Shown here one piece after another: positions 29,601 through 41,240 of a stretch of 64,000 nt of DNA. The notes below the pieces were generated by a model, which saw nothing but the letters and a program-made list of their open reading frames with translations, made no database searches and had not been told where the DNA came from. Source of the stretch: Benincasa hispida (Eukaryota; Streptophyta; Magnoliopsida; Cucurbitales; Cucurbitaceae); assembly GCF_009727055.1 (NCBI RefSeq), contig NC_052349.1, positions 36,903,620-36,967,619 on the forward strand. The letters are read 5' to 3'. Numbering within the stretch: the first letter of the stretch is position 1; every line of letters starts with the position of its first letter. Position numbers and translations under genes: made by a program.

Positions 29601-32600
29601 TAAACTCCTCCTCCCATTCAAAATCTCCCAAATTAAATTAAAAGTTGACATAAATCCAAACTCTCCTTAGAATAAATTTAAATTTAAATCCCCAAATCCT
29701 TCATCGAAGCAAAATTTAAAATTAGATTATCCTTGCACAATAATTTAATTTAACCACTAAATTCTAAATAATTCCTAAATATTTCAAGATAAATAAATTT
29801 AAATTACCTCAAAAAAATTAGGATAACTTAATTTAACCTAATTCAAGATAAATAAATTTAAATTACCTAAAAAAAATTTTGGGAAGTCGCAATTATATGA
29901 TTTTATTACTAAATTTTAAATTTTTATAACTATTTGCTGATTTTAATTTTTTAAAAAAATATCATCAATTTTATTTTAAAGATTTTCCTCTACACAATTT
30001 AAAAAAAAAAATTACGTTACTAGATATTTAGCAAAATCACATTTATTCTCCTGTATTTAATTCATGTTAAATGAAAAGAAAAAATTAAAAAAAAATCAAA
30101 ATTTAACTCTATTTAATGTTATCTAAAATCTATCTCGAATTCACATCAAAAGATTTTTTTTTAAAAAAAAAAAGGACGAAAAAAAATCCTATTTTATCTT
30201 AAATTCACATTAAAATAATTGTTTTTTTAAACAAAACACATTTTATCTAAAATTTTCACTAAAAAGAAAAGAAAAGTTTTTTAAAAAAGTCCCATGTTAT
30301 CTAAAAAATTATTTAATTCACGTTAAACATAGAAGTTTTCAAAAAATAACATCTCATTTAATGAAATATTCTTAATTAATCTCATTATATTAAGGTTAAA
30401 TGCTAACAGTTTTTTTTTTTAAAAAAAAAAAAAAGAATTATTTACGTTAAATACAAAAGATTCTTTTTGAAAAGGAATCTCATTATATTTAATACTTTTG
30501 AGATTTTTTAAGATTAATTCAAATTAAAAATTTTGAATCTAAATTTCCTTATAAATGATTTAAATTTTGAGATAGCTACACCAATTTGATCCCATAGAAC
30601 TCTCTCTCTCTTTTTTTTTCATCTAATATTTCATTAACAACATTGTTTTCTTCTTTTTCTACTCGACTCTTATTTCAACTTATACATGTATATTTCATAT
30701 TCAACATTATGAAATACGTGTAATGTACGTAGTTCTAACTAGTATTTTTTAAAAGTTTTGACCATAACTTTTATTTCCACCTCCATTATATTTGTTATAA
30801 TGGTGAAGTAACTTCATTAAATCAATTATAAAATTATGAACTAATAATGGTATCAATTTAAAATTTGAACTTCCATAAGTTCATCAATTTACACCCTCCT
30901 CTAAATTTAATTTCACAAATATCATGTGGAAACTTTTAATTACCTTCCGGCTACTAATACCCCTCTTTGGTATCTTGTTAAAAAAAAAAACTTTTAATTT
31001 ATATCAATTATTACTAAATTCTCATGTGTGAATCAATTTTGACCTTTCATTATGATTACTTTTGAAAATCATTCATGCATCAATTCTCACACATGTGTAG
31101 ACTTCTTCAAATGTCAGGTTTACCAAGTGGACGGTTAGACTTGATGAATGGACAATTCTAAAAGGAAATTCTAATTGAGAGGTAAAACATTTTATTTATG
31201 AAAGTATATAAGGATTTAATGGATATGATTATAATTATCACAAGATATTTTGCCAAAGGGAATGTAAAGGAGAGTGTAAATTGATACATTTACAAAAAGC
31301 TCTGGTTTCAAATTGATAAAATTAGCTCAAATTGATACTTCAACACCACTTCACTAGTGAGCTTGAAAACTTATAGAAAGTCTAAGAAGTAGAAATGAAC
31401 ATTAATCAGGAAAGAAAATGACATTACTAGGGTTCACTGAATCTCATACTCTCCTCTCCAATCTCCCTCAATTTTTGTAAAATTGGATTGTGAACTAGAG
31501 TAAAAATTATCCTCGTAATTATTCTTCATTGACCATTCATCTTTACTCAAGTTTTACTATAGATTTTGTTGTGAGCTTCAAGAGTTTAGTGCCTTGATGA
31601 TCCTAAAAATTCATAAAAAAAAAAAAATTAGGGGAAAAAATCTAGATCTTTTTGTTAAATTAGGACGGAAAATAATCATTTTATTTAAAAAAAACATGAT
31701 AAATATCATTAAGGCAAATCTTAGGAAGTTTATTTGAATGTTTGGACTATGCTGTATAGAAATTCAACATGATCTAAGAAACATAAAAGTTCAATTTAGC
31801 TCTCAATATTTATAGGGTCACAATGTAATATTCCCTATATAGAGAACTACAATGAAATTTAAACAAAAGATCCTAGGAATCTCAACAATAATATATTCTT
31901 CATTGTGTGAGCATATAATAATTAATATTTTTATCATTATTTCTGGGAAAAAAATGTTTCATGATAAATATTCTCTCTCTCTCTTTATTTATTTATTTAT
32001 TTATTTATTATTATTATTATTATTTTGAATAAAATGGTAGGATTGAATGACTTTATGAAAGTCCATGTCCACCGTTAATGTGAATAAAATTATATTGAAA
32101 AATCAGCTTTGTCTTTTTTTATTTTTTTTATTTTATCTTTTTATTTTTCACAGAAGTTTGGCATCTTTTAGCATCATAAATAGAATGAATTGAAGTTTTG
32201 CTTTTCTTCCACTCAAAGGTTTTAATTAATTTCTTTAAAGAAAAAAAAAATCTCAGTCAAGTCACCCATTCATTAAATCTACTTGTAAATTCTGACAACT
32301 AAGATGAAAATATATAACATTATGTCAACCTTATGAGAAGAAAGACTAGAGAAAAAGAAAACGGCTCTGAATTAACTAAGAATCCCTATTATGCAACTAT
32401 CATTGAAGGTGATAACAAGAAACCACCAACAATTTAAAATTTTATTATTACATGTCAAAGTATTAATAAGTAAATTCATCGGTTGAACTTTTTGAGTTGG
32501 TTGGTAATTCAACGTGATTTGCATTCAAACTGTTAGATAAACATATAGTTTCATCTCAAATCTATCAATCGTTAAAAGAGTAATTCATGTTTTGAATATG

Positions 32601-34430
32601 AAAATCTCAATGTACTCTCTCTAGATAATGTTTCTATAAGTCTCAAATATTTTTTTTTACTGAATTCCTGTGAGAATATCATGCTTTTTCTTCGGGTTTA
32701 TATTTGAAAAACTACACTATTTAAAAGAACAATTTTTTTGTACAAAAATAATTTTATAGATAATTGAAAACTACACTATTTTAATACTAGGTTTAAAAAA
32801 CTAACATATACTATATTTATTACAACAATATTTTGTGAATATTTTTTTTAAAAAAAATGTAATATTTTTAAAATAAATTAAAAAACTACAATATTTTTTT
32901 TAAAAATAAATAAAATAGAGAGTTATTATATTTGGGATATATATCTTATGTATTTAAGAACGATCTCAATTTGTCATAATTTTTAAGGACGAGAATAAAA
33001 TATCAAGAATTCCATTTAAATCTCATTCTTGACAAAAGAAAAAAAAAGTGTATTTTTTCTATTATTTCTTTCTTTAATTTCATTATCAAAACAAGAGGAT
33101 ATTAAATAAAGAGAGGCTAAACAAAACAAAATTAACTTTTAACCTTGATTTTTTCTTCTCAAGAAAAAAAAAAACATTGATTGGACTTTTTGGAGGCAAA
33201 TTGCAGCTACAAAAACAAAAATAATTATTAGGAACAATCCCTTTTTGAACGTAAAATTTAATTATGAAATTTGAATTTATGAAATCAAACTTTGAAATTT
33301 ATTAAATGGTAAAATTAATACTCTCAGCCTTTTTCAAAGTCAACCAATAATTTGGTTAACAAATTATGTGAAATTGAACGGTTTTTTAAAAAGAAAAAAA
33401 GATGAAAAAGGAAAAAAAAAAAAAAGTAGAAAAGAAAAGCAAACCTATTCGATTCTCAAAATACTCCAAAATCAAATCCATTACCAACTTTTCATTTTTT
33501 GTTTTTTATTTTTGAAAATTAAATCTATTTCTTCATATTTTTCTTGTCACGATTTGCATCTCACGAGTACAAGAGTTGAATTCTTAACCAAATTCTAAAA
33601 CCAAAAACTATTTTTTTTAGTTTTCAAAATTTTACTTGATTTTTTAAAACGTAGATAAAAAATAGATAAGAAAATAAGAAATTTAAAGATGGAGGTGTTT
33701 GTAGACTTAATTTAAAAAAAAAAAAAAAAATTACCAAATGAGATCTAACGATTGAATGAAAAACTGCCAAATTTAGCACCTAACATAACAAAGAAAATAA
33801 AACTGAACAAAGTAATTGAAATAAAGACATGATCCAATTTGATAATATCAATATTAAACTTTCGTCAAGTAATAATAGGTAAAACAAAAAGAATAAATTT
33901 TTTTGCTCACATCTCACTATTCAAAGAATATAGCTAATCAAAATTATGGAGTTAGATGGAAGATATAACTAAATTAAGTTGATTAATAAAAAAGTATTTT
34001 TCAAAAAATTTATTTTTATTTAAATACTTGTTTATAAAAAGAGATTAAAATACATTTGTAAAGCTATTTTGAATCATTGTTAAACACTCTAATTTCTTTC
34101 AAAATGATTTATTTTTAAAATTAAATACTTAAGTAAACTCTTCTTTTACTTCACAACAGGTTGGAATTCTACCTCCTATATATACATAAATTCTAAAAAA
34201 GAAATCAAAAGATATATATATAAATTGAGATATCATTTAAGATTCTCAAGAAATAAAAGGCCTTTCTTAAAACAAAACATGTGTGTGAGAGTGACAAAAC
34301 ACAACCACTTCCTTTTATTACTTTTAATGAGATTCAGAAAATTCAGAGTTAAAACTTTTTCTTTTTCCTCCATTTTCTGAAACTAGTGATCTAAAAAACA
34401 AAATATATACACAATAGCCATTCATATATG
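29601..34430. other. AT-rich intergenic DNA without recognised genes
   Basis: Very high A+T with many A or T homopolymers, and palindromes of T runs meeting A runs near 30150 and 30410-30435. 31971-32025 is a compound microsatellite: CT, then TTTA, then TTA. Open frames such as 33368-33598 are lysine and serine codons from A-rich tracts and look random. No known repeat was recognised in most of it. Confidence 0.6.
31971..32025 (+). repeat. compound microsatellite (CT)n(TTTA)n(TTA)n
   Basis: Three adjoining simple tracts of roughly 12, 24 and 18 bases. Confidence 0.9.
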
Positions 34431-34734
34431 TAGGCAGTTTGAAGGTTTTGTGTAGAGGGTTGGGCAACAAAAAGCCATTCCTTCTTCAAGAGGGTAATAT
34501 AGGGGGTGGGACCCATTCCCACTGTCCTAAGTTATATGCATATGTCCTATTGCCTTACTCATTAACCTATACGCAGCTCATTGATTGTGAAGTATCACAT
34601 TTAATTTCCAATCCCTTTTTCTAACCTTTTTTTTTTTCTTATTTATTTTCATGCATATTTTCTTTTTCTTTGTGGCTAGTAATTAGTTTTGTCATTCATA
34701 TATAATTTCCTTTTCCTTTGAAATATATTTGAAG
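34431..34734. other. moderately GC-rich intergenic stretch
   Basis: Contains a 61-codon open frame (34439-34624) with no recognised motif. It could be an unlabelled exon or a relic; I see no supporting signal. Confidence 0.3.
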
Positions 34735-34812
34735 GGAAGAGAATCGAATCTCTAATTTTATGACATAGTATAAATTTTATACCAATTGAATTAAACTCAT
34801 TTTGATAGAGAA
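34735..34812 (-). repeat. tRNA-derived SINE-like fragment
   Basis: On the minus strand an A-box-like segment (TTTAATTCAATTGGTA) is followed about 35 bases later by a B-box-like AGATTCGATTCTC. The arrangement resembles the two better SINE copies at 35599 and 53129. No A tail or target duplication was found. Confidence 0.4.
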
Positions 34813-34944
34813 CTAATCTCATAACTTTGAGTTATAAGATATGTATGTTACTCATCTTGTTGTCAATTAATCTTAAAATAGAGCTTCGTGTGATCTAATA
34901 GAAAAATATTAAATTATTCATCAAATAGTATATTAAAGGTAATT

Positions 34945-35130
34945 ATTTTAAATGGTAAAACTGGTGAAATTTTCAAATATGAAAAAATGTCACTGTCTAT
35001 CAATGATAAACCGCGATAGATTTATCAGTATTAGTGATAGATGTCTATCGTTGTCTATCACGGTCTATCACCGATAGACAATATTATTTTATTATATTCA
35101 TCAATAAGTTGACTCATTTTCCTTTAATTG
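34945..35130. repeat. TATCACTGATAG repeat, copy 1
   Basis: Several overlapping inverted words (TAGTGATAGATGTCTATCG, GTCTATCACGG, TATCACCGATAGAC) lie between a left edge with TTTCAAATATGAAAAAATGTC and a right edge with ATTATATTCATC and AAGTTGACTCATTTTC. The right edge is shared with copy 2 at 54715. Confidence 0.65.
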
Positions 35131-35399
35131 AAAAAGCTCTAGTATTATTGCAATTTATTCCTATTTTTTCTTACCAGCTTGATTTTTTAATCTACATTTG
35201 TATGTTTTATGATTAGGTTTGGCAAACTTTCTAACTTGCTTTTGACTTTTTTTCTTGGTTGAATATTTCATGGTCTATTTAATTTGTTAGCAGAAATTTT
35301 TTAATATAGTTTCAAGTATATATTAATTAGTTTATCACTCAAACAACATTTATGTTCAATTGGATGAGATAATCGTTTAAAATTACAATGGTCTCACAT

Positions 35400-35880
35400 T
35401 GAATGGTATTAAATTTTTATTGATATGTCGAGATTTTCATTGATATGTTTTCTTATATCTATGTATTCTACATTGATATAAGAAGTAAATCGAAATTTCT
35501 ATCATATCGTAAAGAAAAAATCATGAAACATACAAAAAAAAAAAAAAAAAACTCATAAAATCTCATTAATGTTAGTATATGAATAATAGTCATTTTAATT
35601 TTTTTTTTTAATATAACAATTGTGGGGTGGAGGATTGAACCTCTAATCTTTTGGGACAGAGGACATGCTCATACCATTTAGTCAAGCTCACTTTGATATT
35701 AATCATTTTAACTTGTACTTTAATTTAAATAATTAAAAGATTTTTTCTTAATCCAAATATTTTTTGAATTATTTTTTCTAATTTTTCTAGAAATTTCTAC
35801 TGATATTTCCATTGACATTTTCGTAAAATTCAGATATTAACATTTTCATCGATAATAACATTTTAAATCTTGCTCTCAAC
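35400..35880. repeat. dispersed AT-rich repeat, copy 1 (with a SINE inside)
   Basis: The two ends match 61800-62130 (ATGGTATTAAATTTT, CGATATTTTCATTGATAT, CATGAAACA plus A run; then ATTTTCATCGA and ACATTTTAAA.CTTGC). Copy 2 lacks the middle insertion, which is the SINE at 35599-35702. It looks like a MITE or an old element end. Confidence 0.55.
35599..35702 (-). mobile_element. SINE with perfect target-site duplication
   Basis: On the minus strand: A-box-like TGACTAAATGG (35674-35684), B box GGTTCAATCCT (35632-35642), and a terminal A run (T run 35599-35609 on +). It is flanked by the 9-base direct repeat TCATTTTAA at 35590-35598 and 35703-35711. About 104 bases in all, short for a SINE. The related repeat at 61800-62130 serves as an empty-site comparison. 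Confidence 0.75.
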
Positions 35881-36119
35881 TAAGTACGAAGATAATCAAA
35901 GATATGAGGAATAGTTAAGAGTCAAACATTTAAGAGGGTGTTTGGCTCACCAACATGAGTGAGTTGAATTGAGTTGGTATAATATACCAACTCATTGTTT
36001 GGCCCACCAACTTTAAATGTTGGTGGAGTTGAGTTGGTATATTTTATCAACTCACCCCAACTCATCTCAACTCTTTCTTCTTCCCATGTTTTCAATGGCT
36101 CCACCCATCGGCCACCCAT

Positions 36120-36870
36120 TGACCACTGTCACACTCTGAGAACTAACTCTGAACTTTGATAACAACCTCTGATGACAACTCCAGCGACCAACTCTGAACT
36201 CCGACAATCACTTCCGATGGCAACTCCGGGCTCTGACAACTACCTTCGATGACAATTTTGGCAATGAAATTCGGACTCGAAAATCACCTCTGATGACAGC
36301 TCCAACGACCAACTTCGAGCTCCAACAAACTTCACACAACCAATACCAACAACCAATTCTGGCCTCCGACAACCACCTCTGGTGACCGACGACCACCTTC
36401 ACGCTACTAACTCCGACGACCAATTGGCTCCGATAACAAACTCTAATGACCAATTTCGATAACCACTTTCATAGGCTCCAACAACCACCTTCGACTACAA
36501 ATTCTGATGAAAATCACCTTCGATGATCACCTTTGAGCGAGCAACTCCAACGACCAACTCGAGACTTCGACAACCACCTTCAACGACAAACTCCGAAAAC
36601 CAACTCTAATACCACCTTTACGTGACTAACCTTGGACTCCGAAAGTCACCTCCATCTACAATCTCCAGCAAAAATTATATTCGATGATCAATTCAACGAC
36701 CACTTTTGCCCAACCAATTCGGGATTCAAAAATCATCTCCAATGACAAACTTCGACAACCAGCTCCAATACACCTTCAGGTGGCCAACTTTAGGCTCCGA
36801 CAACCACCTTCGGCTATAAACTCCAGCAAAAATCATCTTCGATAATCAATTTCGACAACCACTTCCGATT
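36120..36870 (+). repeat. degenerate minisatellite (CTCCGACAACCACC type)
   Basis: Words such as CTCCGACAACCACCT, CGATGACAACTCC and CGACCAACT recur throughout at a rough period of 40-45 bases, strongly diverged. It is GC-richer than the surroundings. The minus open frame 36208-36453 is a by-product. Confidence 0.7.
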
Positions 36871-37379
36871 ACTATAAGATTAATAACTGTTAAAGTATGT
36901 TGTAGGATTGTTGATTATATAAAAAATAATGTTATTTTGTCTACATTAAGTGCAATATTTATGCGTAATGAATTCACATATCAAATGAGTGTTAAGAATA
37001 TCTAGACGAAAAGTATGTATTGAAAGTTGTGTAACATATAACAAAAAACTATAAAATAAAAAAAAAATCCTAGAATATTTTCCAACAAGAATTATTGAAA
37101 AATAGAGATTTGTTCTCTGATAATCCTCCAAATTTAGAGGAAATGAAAGTGAAATTGTTGAATAAATATGGTGAAACTCCATTGGCTATTACGATGATGA
37201 GGGAGATTTAACTAAAAAAAAAATGACATAGTAAAAACTATAAAGCAACAATAGGAAGAAGAAGAAACAGAAGAAGATGATAAGATGATAATGAAATTCA
37301 TGGAGAAAAATTTGCTATAAATTTTTTATTTCGCTTTAGTTTCTCATTTTATTTAATCATATTTCTACAAAAAATTAAT

Positions 37380-37705
37380 TTAAAATATCTTGAATCTGTT
37401 TGCTGACGCTTCGAACAACCTAGTATGGGGGTCTCGCTGATTTTGTATTCAGCATATTTATTTATTTGCATTTATTTATGTTTTTGACCCTAGGATTTAG
37501 AGTAGTGCGATATATAAACTCTCTAACCTAGAGGCACTGTTTTTTATGTAATTTCTGAAAAACATTCTCTCGAAATAATATTGTCCTCACTCTACCCGTG
37601 GACGTAGCTATCACACTATTAGTGAACCACGTATATCCGTGTGTCAATCTTCCCTACTCTACGTTCCCCTTTTTTGTGTTCTTTAATTGTCGATTTCGCA
37701 ACATT
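37380..37705 (+). mobile_element. short solo LTR-like repeat, copy 1
   Basis: It pairs over its length with 58736-59098: CTTGAATCT, ACAACCTAGTATGG.GGTCTCGCTG, GACCCTAGG.TTTAGAGTAGTG, a TATA box (TATATAAA, 37511-37518), then TCTACCCGTGGACGTAGCTA and AGTGAACCACGTATATC. The CCGTGGA..GAACCACGTA inverted pair near the 3' end is common in plant Copia LTRs. No internal region is attached. Confidence 0.6.
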
Positions 37706-38053
37706 AATTGTTGTTCATTATCCAAAAAAGAAAGAAAGAAGAAAAAAGTTCTAAAAATTAAAAGAAAAAAATTGCAATCCATATTTTATTCAAACAAATA
37801 TGAGTAGAATTATTGAATAAAAAAAGTTTTAAAAAAAATAGTAATCATAAAGCATATTATTTAGAGTTCAAAAAACCACATCAGATACCCAAACATATGA
37901 ACTCAACTTTGCATCACAAACACAGACATATGAACTCAGACTAAATAACTTTGTACCCCTAACACAGACATATAAACTCCTCAGTTATATGAACTCCACA
38001 GACATATAAATTCCAGACATACTATCTCAATTCAGCGCCCCAACGAGCCCTTA

Positions 38054-40900
38054 AGGATTGTTTGAGGCGCTTAGTTAAACTTTATAGTCTGAAATTAATA
38101 TGTATGTGGAGTTATGATATAAGTTAGGAAGTCTATGTTTTGGATATGTAGAGTTGTTTAGTTTAAAGTTAGCAAATCTATATTTGGGGTGTAAAGTTAA
38201 ATTTTAAAAAGTCCAAATTGTGTTTATTTCAAAAATTTATGTTTGAAAAATATTGAAATTGATTTTTTTTTTAAAAAAAAATATACAATAAGTTAGAATT
38301 TATGTTTCAAGAATTAATTGAAATGCACTTTTTTTTAGTAATCACAACATGTCTCTCGAGATGGTGGGCCTTTGATTTTTCTATTCTTATGTTGGATTCT
38401 AATTTTCTTTTCCTTCTAATTGAATTCTCATTTGCCTTTCGAGAAAATTTCTAGTATTTTCATAGTACCATATTCCTTAGGTTCACACTATAAATCTACC
38501 TTTATAAATATTTATGGATCTTACATCGATGTCAGTGGATCTCACCATATTTTTAAATATGTGTTGACATGAAACACAATAAATGGATGTAGTATGGAGA
38601 ATTTTCCGTACTACGGTAGTATAGATATTTTTCCTTGGCTTTCATGAGCTATAAAATCATATTAAATAAACATGAGGCCTCATCCCAAGACATTGGTTAT
38701 GCAAGAAGTGACCCATGTATCTTATCAAGATTGTGAGGTCTCTTCATATTTGGATGTGGGATCCTTAACATATTCAATTAAAAATAGTGTCTCTTTTGAG
38801 TTCAAATATTTGAGATGAACTATGCTTGAATTTGCCTTTGTTTTTTCTTATTTTGGTAGAGTGTTTGATGAATTGTATGCCTATGATAATAAATTCAAGA
38901 TCTTTTTTTTAATGTTTAATCAAATATATTCAATCCAAGTTCAAGACTATTGGTGCATCATGATACGTTACAAGAGTATATGTAAGTGGCACATAGGTGA
39001 ATCTCAATATTAACCCACAAGTCAAATACAATGTCACAAACAGATATGACATAGATAAACAAATATAAAAAATAAAAAAAATAAAAAAAAAGAATGCACA
39101 TACAAAAATTGGTAACTCAGTCTAGTGTAACTACACCTACTTCTGGGAGTAATATGCCTAATGAAAAGAACTTCACTAATAAAGTGAAACGATTATAAAG
39201 AAATATTTATATGATAGTACACATTATCTAGACTCACGAAGAGCTTATTCCTAATAAAGAGTTTAGGCTCTCTCTAAACTTGAGACTCCCTCTCTTAATG
39301 CACTTTACGTTTAGACTCTCCCTAAACTTGAAACTCCTTCTCTTGAAGTTTCCTCGTTCTTTTCATCTCATGTTTGAGACATTCTTCAAACATGTTTGCT
39401 TAGATTCTCCCTAAAAAAGATTTTTCCTCACTAACTGTTGTACCACTCAACAGAAGAAGGAATGTTCGTTATCTTTACACTGAACAATCAAAGTAGCGTG
39501 AACTTGCAAATGGTTGAATAAAAACCAAGAAACACAACTATAACGACAAGCACACACATTTTTCTTGTTTCTTTTCACTCTTCAATAATCGTATAATCAA
39601 AAGAGTAAGAGTTGACCCAAGGAGGCGTACAAAGATGAATATAAAAGAGAGACAAAAAGGAAACAACTCTGCAAGACAGAAAATCTTCGTGATAGTCGAA
39701 AATGAAAAGTAACTGTTGGAAATCTGCAACATAAAAGAAAACAATAGCTCGAAACAAGAAAAAACTCTTGATAAGAGTAAAGACAAGAGTCTCAACATAA
39801 TGTCTAAAGAAAAAAAGGAAAAGGCAACATAACTGAAATAACAATATAAGCAATGGCAACCATCATCTAACTATTTTAGTTTTCGATTATACCCTACAAA
39901 TTGTGGTCATTTAAATGTACTCAAAATTCAAGCTTTCAAAGTACTTTCAATCAACCACTAATATAAACTTTTTGTTAGAGAGCATTAAAGTTTTAATGTA
40001 ATTAAATTTATTATAATAATGTTAAGATGTAGTGATCTGACCTTTTGAGATCTCTAACTGAGACCATTATGTCATATATGTAATTTTCAATTCTTCTGCT
40101 CAATTTCATATTTTAAAGTCATGTAATGTTTGACATAGGATTTTGTATTAAATGGAAAACTTTAAATTTTGAAGGTTACTTTTCATGAGTTTTTTTTGTA
40201 GGGATCTGAATAAAAGATTTACATTGTTTTTCTTTTTTTCTTTTTTTTTTTAATATAAATTGTCTTGAAAATGTTATATTTATTTTAATAAATATTTTAA
40301 AGATCAAATTGGTTAAATAATTTTGTTTGAAAATTACACATTAAATTATGACTCGAGTTAGTGATCTTGAAAAGTTGAGTGATTGCATAAGAAAAATATT
40401 AAATAATTGATTTAACTAAAGTTGTCATAATCTAATTCATCGATAATTTAAGAGATACCTCATAAAATCCAAATTTGGGAAAATGTAATGTAACAACAAT
40501 GCAAATTGGATTCTTCCTTTTTTGCTTAAGAGCTATGCCACAAGCTTTCTTCTCTCTCATGCAATCCTTCGCATTGCTTGACTAATTGCATAATTATTAG
40601 TTAAAATAAGGACTGATCGGATAGATAACAAAATTTAAGGTTTTATTTTAAAATATAGCAAAATATTTTTAAAATTATAAAATGGCAAAATTGAATTAAG
40701 TAATAAAAAATAATAATGCAAAGTTGTGAAAACTACTCTCACTTAAAATAAAAGACTCAACGCTCGCATATTGAAGCTGGAGAGTTTCTAAACCATTCAA
40801 AAAACAACAAATGCACTATAACTAAAACAATCATCACGATAAAAGATGCAACCTGCCAAACCTGAAATCTACATTTACCAGATATGATTGCTACACAAAC
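38054..40900. other. AT-rich intergenic DNA with a possible LTR fragment
   Basis: No genes recognised. At 39100-39600 a pyrimidine-rich stretch starts ATTGGTAACTCAGTCTAGTG and holds repeated CTCTCTCTAAACTTGA.ACTCC words. It resembles the end regions of Copia elements read in reverse, but the ends are unclear. The rest (38054-39090 and 39610-40900) shows nothing I can name. Confidence 0.4.
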
Positions 40901-40904
40901 CAAG

Positions 40905-41240
40905 ACATACTACAACAATTCTAAGCTTTAATGTCAGTTTAAAATCGACATTAAAGGGCTTTAATGTCGGTTGACAACTGATATTAAAGATAGTGTTATT
41001 AAATCCTTTTAATGTCGGTTTTAAACCGACATTGAAGAGGGTGTATATTGTCGGTTTTAAACCAACATTAAAGAACTTTAATAACACTATCTTTAATGTC
41101 GATTTTAAAGCCCAGAATTATTGTCCATTTTTTTCAATTATTATCCGTTTTTTGTAAATACCATGTCCGCTTTTTCAATTATTGTCCGTCTATTCAATGT
41201 AATTATTGTCTAATCCATTTTTAATATCGGCCAAAAAGTT
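40905..41240 (+). mobile_element. CACTA-type element end with subterminal repeats
   Basis: TACTACAACAATTC at about 40908 matches the CACTACAACAA ends of plant CACTA elements except for the first base. Then come at least six copies, in both orientations, of TTTAATGTCGGTTTTAAACC / GACATTAAAG, which form hairpins; transposase-binding subterminal repeats are of this form. From 41110 the words ATTATTGTCCGTTTTT follow. The other end was not found. Confidence 0.6.

Larger units (their letters stand above)
35927..38053. mobile_element. hAT-like non-autonomous DNA element
   Basis: The left end reads AAGAGGGTGTTTGGCTCACC, followed by GAGTTGAGTTGG repeats. The right end, in reverse complement, reads AAGGGCTCGTTGGGGCGC. 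These imperfect inverted ends, of the AGGG.GTTTGG type, resemble plant hAT-like MITEs. Inside are a degenerate minisatellite (36120-36870), AT-rich sequence and a short solo LTR (37380-37705). No transposase was seen and no clear 8-base duplication was found, so the limits are tentative. Confidence 0.45.

Noticed and set aside
29455..29670. 71-residue frame with a Tyr-Met-Cys-Val repeat
   Set aside because: Translation of the TA/TGTA microsatellite.
34945..35130. CRISPR-like array
   Set aside because: The repeated words are palindromic and overlap, without unique spacers of regular size; this is a plant repeat family.
35599..35702. A tRNA gene
   Set aside because: Box A and box B are present in degenerate form, but no cloverleaf, anticodon arm or terminator can be drawn; the A tail and target duplication indicate a SINE.
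36208..36453. 81-residue minus frame rich in Val/Gly/Arg
   Set aside because: By-product of the minisatellite; periodic sequence keeps a frame open.
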